Below, piece after piece: positions 41,545 to 50,062 of a DNA stretch of 52,514 nt. The notes beneath the pieces were generated by a model that worked only from the letters and a program-made list of their open reading frames with translations, was not told where the DNA came from and did not search any database. Every line of letters begins with the position of its first letter. The first letter of the stretch is position 1. Source of the stretch: an uncultured Prevotellaceae bacterium (GTDB lineage: Bacteria > Bacteroidota > Bacteroidia > Bacteroidales > Bacteroidaceae); NCBI GenBank assembly GCA_949299545.1, contig CASGAM010000040.1, positions 1 to 52,514 on the forward strand, written 5' to 3'. The position numbers were made by a program, and so were the translations under genes.

Positions 41545-43398
41545 TTATTTTGCTATTTTCATAATCACATCATCTTCTTCTACGCTGTCACCCGAGTTGA
41601 CACAGATGGCGGTTATTGTTCCGTCAAATTCCGCACGGATGGCATTGTAAGTCTTCATGGCTTCAATGTAAGCAATCGTGTCGCCGGCCTTTACCGTGTC
41701 GCCTACTTTTTTGGGCGTTTCTTGTGCATTCTTTATCAAATAGAATTTGCCTTCGAGCGGTGCGGTTATGTCTGTTCCTTCGCCTGTCGGAGCTGTTATT
41801 GTATTGGCAGTGGCCGGTGCTGCGTTGTTGGCCGGTTGTTCACCATAGGCTATGTCTACTTTGTAGCGCTGGCCGTTGACAGTGAGAGTGACGGTCGTCG
41901 GTTGTGCAGTGGCGTGTGCCGTACCATTGTGAGCTTCCGCCTTGCGCTTTTCGAGGTCGGCTTCGAAATTGGCTTTGGCTGCGCCGCTTTTGTATGCTTC
42001 GTACTGTGAGGGGTGCATGGCATATTCAAAAAGTTCTTCGTCGTCTTCTCCTGTTTCCCAACCTTTTTCGGTCATCATCTTGCGGTACTTATCCAGTTCG
42101 TCCGGATAATTGGCTTGTGGATCGGTATCGGAGAACTTGCGTCCTTGTTCTTCAGCCATTTTCTTGATTTCAGGTGCCACTTCACCCGGCAAACGTCCGG
42201 CTTTTCCGAGAATCATGTCCCATATATCGTCTGCAATCATGCTCCAACGTGGTTTCCCTTTTTCCATCTGTAACACGTTCATCAAGGCCAGGTTCTTAAC
42301 ATACTGGCTGAATGGTGTGACGAGACATGGATAACCAACCTTTGCCCAAATGTAGGCAACCTCTTCAAAGAGTTTTACGAGCAGGTCGTCTTCCGTCAGT
42401 TCTGGTTCGCCGTGTTTGGTTTTCCATTTATTGAGTGATTCCAGATTGGTTTCTAGGTCGGACATCAGCGAACCCATCATGCCGCCGGGGAGACCGGGAG
42501 CGATGAGTAGTGAGTTGTTGACACGGTTCAACGGGTTGCAGTAATAACCTAAGAAGTCGTCCATCATGGCTTGTATTTGGGAACGTACTTCCATATAAGC
42601 AGCCATATTGATTTCTTTCACCTTGAAACCTGCGTCTTTGAGCATGGCTTGTACTGCGAGGATATCGGCATGTCCTGTTCCCCACGCCAGCGGAGCGACA
42701 GCAGTGTCAACGTAGTCGCAGCCGTTTTTGCATACTTCAAGTATGGAAGCCATGTTAAAACCAGGGCCGGCGTGTGAATGGTATTGTACAATGATGTCTT
42801 TTTTATATGCTTTGATACCTGCGCATATTTTTCCGAGAGTTTCAGGGCGTCCGATGCCGGCCATATCCTTCAGACAGATCTCGTCGCAACCCAAGTCAAT
42901 AAGTTGTTTGGCCATATTGACATAATAGTCCACGGTATGGATGGGGGAGTGGGTTATACACAGGCTGCACTGGGAAATCATGCCGGCCTCTTTTGCATAT
43001 TTGATGCTCGGCGCGATGTTGCGGATGTCGTTAAGACCGCAGAACGTACGGGTTATGTCAGTGCCTTGCGCTTTCTTTACTTTGTAGAAAAGTCGGCGGA
43101 CATCGGCCGGAACCGGGCTCATGCGTAACCCGTTGAGTGCGCGGTCAAGCATATGGGTCTGGATGCCGGCTTCACGAAATGGCTTGGTCCATGCTCGGAC
43201 GGCTTTGTTGGGGTTTTCACCGAAAAGCAGGTTGACTTGTTCAAACCCTCCACCATTGGTTTCCACACGGTCGAAACAGCCCATCTTGATGATGGCCGGG
43301 GCAATCTTGACTAACTGGTCAACGCGTGGTACATACTTACCGGCGCTTTGCCACATATCGCGAAATACTAAACTGAATTTTACTTCTTTCTGTTCCAT
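41545..43398 (-). CDS. oadA: Biotin-dependent carboxyltransferase (OadA/PycB type) fused to biotin carrier domain
   Basis: Transfers carboxyl from the substrate to biotin for the Na+ pump. Of 617 residues, about 1-300 form the TIM barrel: FRDMWQS (replacing the common RDGHQS), LKDMAG with the carboxylated Lys, and metal ligands in HSHAGPG. Then comes a PYC_OADA-type helical domain, an Ala/Thr/Pro linker (about 520-545), and a biotinyl domain ending VEEDDVIMKIAK. The biotin site reads EAMKT rather than EAMKM. The barrel differs from textbook OadA at several positions (ETNGGG for EVWGGA, RTFCGLND for RVFDALND). Substrate may be oxaloacetate or another beta-keto acid. The spacing to oadB is 3 bp. 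Confidence 0.93.
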   Translation of the reverse strand: MEQKEVKFSLVFRDMWQSAGKYVPRVDQLVKIAPAIIKMGCFDRVETNGGGFEQVNLLFGENPNKAVRAWTKPFREAGIQTHMLDRALNGLRMSPVPADVRRLFYKVKKAQGTDITRTFCGLNDIRNIAPSIKYAKEAGMISQCSLCITHSPIHTVDYYVNMAKQLIDLGCDEICLKDMAGIGRPETLGKICAGIKAYKKDIIVQYHSHAGPGFNMASILEVCKNGCDYVDTAVAPLAWGTGHADILAVQAMLKDAGFKVKEINMAAYMEVRSQIQAMMDDFLGYYCNPLNRVNNSLLIAPGLPGGMMGSLMSDLETNLESLNKWKTKHGEPELTEDDLLVKLFEEVAYIWAKVGYPCLVTPFSQYVKNLALMNVLQMEKGKPRWSMIADDIWDMILGKAGRLPGEVAPEIKKMAEEQGRKFSDTDPQANYPDELDKYRKMMTEKGWETGEDDEELFEYAMHPSQYEAYKSGAAKANFEADLEKRKAEAHNGTAHATAQPTTVTLTVNGQRYKVDIAYGEQPANNAAPATANTITAPTGEGTDITAPLEGKFYLIKNAQETPKKVGDTVKAGDTIAYIEAMKTYNAIRAEFDGTITAICVNSGDSVEEDDVIMKIAK

Positions 43399-43433
43399 TG
43401 TTATTTTTATTTGATAAACTTGAATTGGGGCAA

Positions 43434-43688
43434 TTACAGGCGTTCTGCTTTCTTGATATGGCCTTTGCCACCGGTGATTTCATTGATTGCTGCTTGAAGG
43501 ACCGACATGGTTTGCGCGTCGATGGTTTGCGCGGTGGGTACTGTTTTGGTCGCTACTGTTTCTGGTGGTGCAAATTTATTAACGGCTTGTATCAACCATT
43601 TTCCGAGTTGGATGACAATCAGGAGGATAATGAATACTGTAACCATCCCGACAACCATCAACTGAATTGCTAAACCTAAGAATTCCAT
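43434..43688 (-). CDS. oadG: Oxaloacetate decarboxylase gamma-type subunit (OadG family)
   Basis: A small membrane anchor of 84 residues with one N-terminal helix (AIQLMVVGMVTVFIILLIVIQLG) and a soluble tail (helix TMSVLQAAINEITGG). In the family it links OadA to OadB. First gene of the operon, 35 bp before oadA. No consensus promoter was found in the A+T-rich leader. Confidence 0.88.
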   Translation of the reverse strand: MEFLGLAIQLMVVGMVTVFIILLIVIQLGKWLIQAVNKFAPPETVATKTVPTAQTIDAQTMSVLQAAINEITGGKGHIKKAERL

Positions 43689-43992
43689 ATTGTTTTTGTT
43701 TTATTTTGTTATTAAAAAGTCTTTTTTGATTATAAACTGCTTTTAAATGCATGCTAATTTACACTTTTTTTCTTTTAAATGATAAAGAATTAAAGCTTTT
43801 TAAAAGCCTATAAGCAGATTATAACATTTTGTCGGTATTCTTGTCGTTGAAATGAAATAGAGGCATGTAAGGTGACTCTTTTTTTTGAAGTAAAAAGAAC
43901 CATATCAAACTCCATTCAGAGTAATGATATGGTTCCGTTTGTTTTTGGTTGTACTCTGCAACGTTACTGCGCTTTTTGCATTTTTTTATGGC
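43689..43992. other. Gene-free stretch between oadG and folB
   Basis: 304 bp, A+T-rich. It holds the folB terminator (43897-43935) and presumably the oadG promoter, but no TAnnTTTG is seen on the minus strand. Confidence 0.5.
43897..43935 (-). terminator. Terminator of nrdJ-folB
   Basis: 11-bp perfect stem (GAACCATATCA/TGATATGGTTC), 17-nt loop, TTTTT on the minus strand. 58 bp after the folB stop. Confidence 0.88.
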
Positions 43993-44361
43993 TTATCGTC
44001 TTGTTTCGAGCCTGATACCGGCTTCACGGCAATCGGCGCCCATCGGTGGGTTTTCTTTGGTAATGGTGAGCTTGATGCCTTTTATCGACGGATATTCATT
44101 GTATAACCGTTTTGTGATTCGTCCAGCCAAGTGTTCGAGGAGGCAGGAAGGGGTGTCCATTTCTTCTTTGATGCTGTTGAACAAATCAGCATAGCTTACT
44201 GTACCTGTAAGTTCGTCGGTCAAAACAGCTGCCGAAAAATCGGTTTCGGCTTCCAGCGTGACAAAGAAATTGGCACCCGTTTCTTGTTCCTGCGACGCTA
44301 CGCCATGATGTGCGTAAAAGCGGATTCGATTGAGCAGTACCGTGTTTGAAATGTATTCCAT
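43993..44361 (-). CDS. folB: Dihydroneopterin aldolase
   Basis: Folate biosynthesis: cleaves 7,8-dihydroneopterin to 6-hydroxymethyl-dihydropterin. The 122 residues show FYAHHGVASQEQ, VSYADLFNSI, LLEHLAGRI and KENPPMG, all family landmarks. It starts 3 bp after the nrdJ stop, so it is co-transcribed; folate-dependent thymidylate synthesis and dNTP supply make this a plausible pairing. Confidence 0.96.
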   Translation of the reverse strand: MEYISNTVLLNRIRFYAHHGVASQEQETGANFFVTLEAETDFSAAVLTDELTGTVSYADLFNSIKEEMDTPSCLLEHLAGRITKRLYNEYPSIKGIKLTITKENPPMGADCREAGIRLETRR

Positions 44362-44364
44362 CTT

Positions 44365-46896
44365 TTATCCGCAACGTGAGGCGCCACAGTGTTTGCAGAT
44401 GAGGCATCCTTCCTGATAAACCAATGTTTCGTGGCCGCAATTAGGGCATTTCTGTCCTTTGGCTTCCGTTCCGTCTGAAATGTATTTCTTTAAAGCACGC
44501 TCTACACCGTTTTTCCACGTATTGATGCTTTCGCTTTCAAGTTGAAGAGAACTAACCAGGCGAATGACATGATCGAGTGGCATACGGTAACGCAGGACAC
44601 CGGAGATCAGTTTTGCATAATTCCAGTATTCCTTATTAAATTTCTCTGACAATCCTTCAACCGTAGTCTTATAGCCCTTTTTGTTTTCAAACTGGAAGTC
44701 GTACCGTTTTGTCCCGTCTTCATTGACGTTTTTGATGATGCGACCCTTGATGACGCTTTTTGGTAGGACAATACCTTCGTCATCATCCTGGAGACCGGTA
44801 AAGATTTCGTAAGGATGCCCGTCGAGCAGACCGACGAATGCGACCCACTTTTCCTTGTTGTTTTGGAAACGAACGACGTCGCACTCTAACACTTGCGGGC
44901 GGGTTTCTGTCACCTCCGGACGTTTGCAAGGCATTTCTTCTTTCTTGTCTTTTACAGAAATCATCACACCTGAACGGGAGCCGTCACGATAAATGGTGCA
45001 ACCTTTGCAACCAGAGCGCCATGCTTCGACGTAGAGTTTGTTGACGAGTTCTTCGTCCACGTCGTTGGGGAGGTTGACAGTGACGCTGATGGAATGGTCA
45101 ACCCATTTCTGAATGGCCCCCTGCATCTTGACTTTCATGAGCCAGTCAACGTCGTTTGCGGTTGCTTTATAATAAGGAGATTTTGCGACTAATTCGTCTA
45201 TTTCTGCTTGCGTGTAATTTTTGCTGCAGTCGTATCCGTTCGCTTCCATCCATTTCAGGAATTTCTGGTGGTAGACGATATACTCTTCAAACGCGTCGCC
45301 TGTTTCATCCACAAAGTCGATTCTTACGGCTGGGTCGTTGGGATTGACTTTGCGGCGGCGTTTATAAACTGGCAGGAAGACCGGTTCAATTCCGGAGGTC
45401 GTTTGGGTCATTAGGCTTGTTGTGCCTGTCGGTGCAATGGTGAGGCAGGCAATGTTGCGACGGCCGTAGGTTTTCATGTCTTCATAAAGCTGCGGGTCGG
45501 CTTCTTTCAACCGAAGGATGAATGGGTTGTTTTTTTCGCGTTCGGCATCAAATACTTCAAATGCACCACGCTCTTTGGCCATCTGCACGGACGAACCGTA
45601 TGCCTGCAAGGCAACCGTTTTCTGAACTTCAACCGCGAAATCGGTAGCTTCTTGTGTGCCGTAACGTAAGCCCATGGCTGCCAGCATATCGCCTTCGGCC
45701 GTGATACCAACGCCGGTACGGCGTCCCATACCGCTCTTTTTATAAATCTTTTCCCAGAGATGGCGTTCGGTTCCTTTGACTTCCTCTGACTCAGGATCGG
45801 ACGCGATCTTTGCCATGATTTGTTCTATTTTCTCTAATTCAAGGTCGATAATGTCGTCCATCATGCGCATGGCAATTCTGACATGCTTTTTGAACAAGTC
45901 AAAATCAAAATAGGCCTCCGGTGTGAACGGATTGACAACATAAGAATACAGGTTGATGGCCAAAAGACGGCAACTGTCATACGGGCAAAGCGGAATTTCC
46001 CCGCAAGGGTTCGTGCTGACTGTACGGAAGCCGAGGTCGGCATAACAGTCTGGAACGGATTCGCGCAGAATGGTGTCCCAGAAAAGGACACCGGGCTCGG
46101 CGCTTTTCCATGCGTTGTGGACTATTTTCTTCCAAAGACCGTTGGCGTCTATTTCTTTTGAGACCATCGGATTGTCGCTGTCGGTCGGGTATTGTTGGGT
46201 GTAAGGCGTGTTGTCTATGGCTGCTTGCATGAACGCATCGTCGATCTTGACCGAAACATTGGCTCCGGTTACTTTACCTTCCGTCATTTTGGCGTCGATG
46301 AACGATTCTGCATCCGGATGCTTGATGCTGACAGACAGCATCAGCGCGCCGCGACGGCCGTCTTGCGCCACCTCGCGGGTTGAATTGCTGTAGCGTTCCA
46401 TGAAAGGGACCAATCCGGTTGAGGTGAGGGCTGAGTTTTTGACGGGTGAACCTTTGGGACGGATGTGTGACAAGTCGTGTCCTACACCGCCACGTCTTTT
46501 CATCAGTTGTACCTGCTCCTCGTCTATGCGGATGATGCCGCCGTATGAATCTGCCTGTCCGTCAAGTCCGATAACGAAGCAGTTTGAAAGCGAAGCTATC
46601 TGGTAGCTGTTGCCAATTCCCGTCATCGGGCTGCCTGCCGGGATGATATAACGGAAATGGTCCAAAAGCTCGAAGATCTCTTCTGCTTTGAGGGGGTTGT
46701 TGTACTTGTTTTCAATGCGGGCAATTTCATTGGCAATGCGCCAGTGCATGTCTGTTGGCGACTGTTCGTAGATATTGCCGAAAGAGTCTTTCATGGCATA
46801 CTTGTTGACCCACACGCGTGCGGCCAGTTCGTCGCCGTTGAAGTACTTTAGCGTTTGCTCAAACGCTTCGTCATAGCTATAGACTTTTTGTTCCAC
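44365..46896 (-). CDS. nrdJ: Adenosylcobalamin-dependent (class II) ribonucleotide reductase
   Basis: Makes deoxynucleotides with B12 coenzyme as radical source, without oxygen. 843 residues. Visible: SLSNCFV (first redox Cys), the radical-site region STNPCGEIPL, ATGTTS-like APTGTTSLMTQTTSG, and a C-terminal zinc ribbon plus redox tail (CPNCGHE ... CLICKHCGASRCG). The N-terminal MEQKVYSYDEAFEQTLKYF is the family start. The gene heads a two-gene operon with folB. Promoter elements are exact, but I see neither a NrdR box nor a cobalamin riboswitch in the leader. Confidence 0.95.
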   Translation of the reverse strand: MEQKVYSYDEAFEQTLKYFNGDELAARVWVNKYAMKDSFGNIYEQSPTDMHWRIANEIARIENKYNNPLKAEEIFELLDHFRYIIPAGSPMTGIGNSYQIASLSNCFVIGLDGQADSYGGIIRIDEEQVQLMKRRGGVGHDLSHIRPKGSPVKNSALTSTGLVPFMERYSNSTREVAQDGRRGALMLSVSIKHPDAESFIDAKMTEGKVTGANVSVKIDDAFMQAAIDNTPYTQQYPTDSDNPMVSKEIDANGLWKKIVHNAWKSAEPGVLFWDTILRESVPDCYADLGFRTVSTNPCGEIPLCPYDSCRLLAINLYSYVVNPFTPEAYFDFDLFKKHVRIAMRMMDDIIDLELEKIEQIMAKIASDPESEEVKGTERHLWEKIYKKSGMGRRTGVGITAEGDMLAAMGLRYGTQEATDFAVEVQKTVALQAYGSSVQMAKERGAFEVFDAEREKNNPFILRLKEADPQLYEDMKTYGRRNIACLTIAPTGTTSLMTQTTSGIEPVFLPVYKRRRKVNPNDPAVRIDFVDETGDAFEEYIVYHQKFLKWMEANGYDCSKNYTQAEIDELVAKSPYYKATANDVDWLMKVKMQGAIQKWVDHSISVTVNLPNDVDEELVNKLYVEAWRSGCKGCTIYRDGSRSGVMISVKDKKEEMPCKRPEVTETRPQVLECDVVRFQNNKEKWVAFVGLLDGHPYEIFTGLQDDDEGIVLPKSVIKGRIIKNVNEDGTKRYDFQFENKKGYKTTVEGLSEKFNKEYWNYAKLISGVLRYRMPLDHVIRLVSSLQLESESINTWKNGVERALKKYISDGTEAKGQKCPNCGHETLVYQEGCLICKHCGASRCG

Positions 46897-46977
46897 GTCT
46901 TTTGTGTTTTTAAATGTTTATTCCTTTTCGTATTAACTTAAAAGTAGAAGAGAGTAGTTAGTTTCACAAAGGTTCTG

Positions 46978-47009
46978 CAAATCTACTTATGTTTTCCTGA
47001 ATGGCCAAA
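46978..47009 (-). promoter_or_regulatory. Promoter of nrdJ-folB
   Basis: Minus strand: TTTG (47006-47009), 20-bp spacer, TAGATTTG (46978-46985). Both elements are exact; the leader is about 75 nt. Confidence 0.85.
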
Positions 47010-47429
47010 TTTTTAATCTTAAATCTGTATGGTTAAATAAAAGTTTTCCGATTTTTTATTTTAAATCTTTGATTATTATGTGGTTATATTTTTTATAAGA
47101 AACAAAAGTTTTCCATTTTGAATGTTGGGTGTGAAATTTGATGTTTTCTAATTGTAGCTTTTTGAAAATTCATGGTTTATAAAAACATGATATTTTGTTT
47201 GATTGTTGATTGTTTTTCTATTGATTTGGTTGTGCGTCTTTTTTATATATCAAATAATAAAAGTTAATCATTTATTTTTTTTGATAGGCTTGCAGTGACA
47301 GTTTACTATTTTAAAAAAAATATTTTTGAATACTGAGGTATTGAACGTGCCATCATTATCATCAGGTATATGCTTTCAAGCAACTAAAAAGTGGAATAGG
47401 AGGTTTCTGCATATTTTGCCATATAAGTA
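47010..47429. other. Gene-free A+T-rich stretch
   Basis: Between the nrdJ promoter and the GH51 terminator. Long A/T runs, no conserved RNA fold, promoter or repeat that I can support. Confidence 0.55.
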
Positions 47430-47472
47430 AAAATGAATCGTACTTCGTCTATTTTTGGGTACGATTCATTTT
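47430..47472 (-). terminator. Terminator of the GH43-GH51 operon
   Basis: 14-bp perfect stem (arms 47430-47443 and 47459-47472), 15-nt loop, T-run on the minus strand; 82 bp after the GH51 stop. Confidence 0.85.
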
Positions 47473-47554
47473 ATTTCAAACTGAAAAACAATTTTATTCT
47501 ATTTTTTTTTAAATATCATTTCCTGCATAATTCTTTCTGTTATAAGGTTTAACG

Positions 47555-50038
47555 CTATTTTAACCGGATGACAGTAAAAGAATAAGGAGATATTTCATAC
47601 TGGAAATCATGATCTACCGTCATCGTCTTTACAGAAGGACGGACAGTTGTTTCTTCTGGCTTTCCGGATAAAACCGTTACTTCTGCATCTGAAGATTTAT
47701 CAGTAAGAAAAGCTATATCCATACTTGCCTTAATGCTCACCGGAAGCATATTGACTAGTTTCAGTATCACATCTCCACTCTTCTTATCTTTTACCACTGA
47801 TAATGAAATTCGCTTATGTACATTCTGGGCATAAAGTCCTTCGAGGGCCAGCTCTGACGGCAGATACTCACTGCCAGAATTCTGTCCGAACATTTGTTGG
47901 ACATAATAATCGGTAGTTAGTCTGATCTCTGTATTGGTAAAATAGATCAGATTTGGACGCCACTGCGTATAATTGTCCTTGGCCAACAGCGGCGCATAGG
48001 AGGTCATGCTGACCACATCACCGTTACGCTCAACAGAAGTCAAGAATAAGGCGGTAGAAAGTGCAGTCTCTATGTTATTGACCCGACCGGGTGCATGAGC
48101 CGCATACTCGCCTAAATAGACCTTGGATTTGGTGCGGTCATAACGGTCGTAATAATCCTGATTGTAAATAAACCAGCCGGGAGAATTGTAATTATGTTCA
48201 TCCACTATAGGCAAATTCAACTCGTCTGCAAACTTCCATCCCTCATCATAATCTGCCCCTTCACAGAAAGGACCTGACGTACCTATCACGGTAATATCGG
48301 GATAATGCTTTTTGACGGCATCGTATATCATCCGGAAACGTTCCTTGAACACCCGTGTAATCAGATCTTCATTGCCTAATCCAATATACTTCAGGTTGAA
48401 CGGTTCGGGATGACCGGCTTTAGCACGTTCACGTCCCCACTTGGTCGTGCGGGGATCGCCGTTGGCATATTCTATCAGATCTAGTACATCCTGCACATAC
48501 TGGTCCATCTTATCCATAGGAATACCTCCCTGCTGGCCGTGGGTTGTCACCAAATCCTTAGAATAATGGCTCTTTCGGGTGGAATTCTGGCATGGAACGC
48601 CGGCTGCCACTACAGGAAGCGGCTCCGCACCTATATCCTCACAGAACTGAAAATATTCAAAATAGCCCAAGCCGCGAGTCTGATGATAACGCCAGATATT
48701 GGGTGCTGGCTTACGGGCCTCAAGAGGTCCGATGGTTTCTTTCCAGTGATAGATATTATCCAGACCATCGCCATGTGCCAGACATCCTCCGGGAAAACGG
48801 ACAAAACGAGGGTGAATATCCGCTATGGCCTGTGCTAGATCGGCTCTCAGACCGTTTTTACGCCCCTTGAATGTTTTTTGCGGAAAGAGTGAGATCATGT
48901 CAAGCGCATAGCTACCGGATGTCAAAGGTTGTATAACCAGTTTGGCCTTGGGTTCATCTGCTTTGGATGTCAGGGTTAGCCCGCACTTTTCCCAGTCAGA
49001 AGACGACGCGGTCAGACGGGAAGAAGCCAGAACCGTTCCATCCGGTTTCACCAGCTGTATGTTCCATTTGCTTTTACCTTTTCCCTCCATATTTCTGACA
49101 AATACAGAAAGGTCATATTTTTCGTTTTTTTTCACAGCCATACCATCAAATCCGTCATTGATTAGGCTGGCACCGGGCTGCACCACTTTCAAAACCGCAT
49201 AATGCGGATTGTTCTGATGTAAAGGCTGCTCTGTCGCAATATTTAGGCTCATCCCTTCTCCGTCGATCTGCCATGCATATCGGCTGTTCCAATTCTTGTC
49301 TCTGTTACCGTCAGCTGCCGAATATTCAAAATCACGGTTCTGTACGAGTTCGGCATAAAGTCCACCGTCGGCAGCATAATTTAGGTCTTCAAAAAACACG
49401 CCGATCAGGTTCTCGCTGATAGGATAGGCCTCTTCGCCTGTCACTTTGATCCGGACTTTTACGGTATCCAATGTTGCAAACCGCGTCTGGTCGTGTTCGG
49501 CCCTTTCACCATGAAACATGTCCATATAGGCACGATAGTCCCTATACTGTTCCAGGTGTTCTATCATCTGATAAGGTATTTTCAGGGCATAGCCTTCAAT
49601 GGTATCTCTTCCCCACCGGACTGTTTCGGGAACGGCTTTTCTCTCACCCATATCCTGATAACGCAACAACTCGGCTTTGTCAAAAAAATCTTGCGGTTTC
49701 CAATTGATCAGATCCGGAGTAGACGTATATGCCATAGCCGTTCCTTCCTCATCGAGATTCCAGAAAAGGTGAAGGACGTTATTTTCTGCATTTCCTGTCA
49801 CATAAGGTTTATAAATTCTCTTCACCGGATTGAAATCACATCTCACCAAGGCAGCTCCTCCGGCCAGGTCTTGCCAGTCCGTCCCATCCTGGCTCCAAAG
49901 GAACCTGAGTCCGCTGCGTCCTTGATCATGAGCCGTAGCATATGGCATGATGTAGACAGAATCTGGCTGTGCAGCCTCTATATACATTTGGGATGACCAA
50001 AAAAGTAATCCCGTCAGCATCCATTTCTTTGTTTTCAT
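47555..50038 (-). CDS. GH51 alpha-L-arabinofuranosidase with an N-terminal GH43-like two-blade segment
   Basis: Releases arabinofuranose from arabinan or arabinoxylan. 827 residues: a signal peptide (to about residue 23), a segment at 28-119 that resembles the first two blades of a GH43 propeller but has YKPYV in place of the RDPYI catalytic site, a linker, and the GH51 part from about 195. The latter begins with VKVRIKVTGEEAYPISENLIGVFFEDLNYA, notably ENLIGVFFEDLNY. Catalysis: acid/base Glu557 in LGNED and nucleophile Glu644 in YLGEYAAH. A beta-sandwich closes the protein (YEISPYSFTVIRL). It follows the GH43 gene by 24 bp. Confidence 0.92.
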   Translation of the reverse strand: MKTKKWMLTGLLFWSSQMYIEAAQPDSVYIMPYATAHDQGRSGLRFLWSQDGTDWQDLAGGAALVRCDFNPVKRIYKPYVTGNAENNVLHLFWNLDEEGTAMAYTSTPDLINWKPQDFFDKAELLRYQDMGERKAVPETVRWGRDTIEGYALKIPYQMIEHLEQYRDYRAYMDMFHGERAEHDQTRFATLDTVKVRIKVTGEEAYPISENLIGVFFEDLNYAADGGLYAELVQNRDFEYSAADGNRDKNWNSRYAWQIDGEGMSLNIATEQPLHQNNPHYAVLKVVQPGASLINDGFDGMAVKKNEKYDLSVFVRNMEGKGKSKWNIQLVKPDGTVLASSRLTASSSDWEKCGLTLTSKADEPKAKLVIQPLTSGSYALDMISLFPQKTFKGRKNGLRADLAQAIADIHPRFVRFPGGCLAHGDGLDNIYHWKETIGPLEARKPAPNIWRYHQTRGLGYFEYFQFCEDIGAEPLPVVAAGVPCQNSTRKSHYSKDLVTTHGQQGGIPMDKMDQYVQDVLDLIEYANGDPRTTKWGRERAKAGHPEPFNLKYIGLGNEDLITRVFKERFRMIYDAVKKHYPDITVIGTSGPFCEGADYDEGWKFADELNLPIVDEHNYNSPGWFIYNQDYYDRYDRTKSKVYLGEYAAHAPGRVNNIETALSTALFLTSVERNGDVVSMTSYAPLLAKDNYTQWRPNLIYFTNTEIRLTTDYYVQQMFGQNSGSEYLPSELALEGLYAQNVHKRISLSVVKDKKSGDVILKLVNMLPVSIKASMDIAFLTDKSSDAEVTVLSGKPEETTVRPSVKTMTVDHDFQYEISPYSFTVIRLK

Positions 50039-50062
50039 GTGTCTGATCTGTTTTTAGTGTAT

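Noticed and set aside
46897-47010. Cobalamin riboswitch or NrdR box upstream of the B12-dependent reductase
   Set aside because: No B12-box-like conserved sequence or NrdR palindrome is visible in the short leader.
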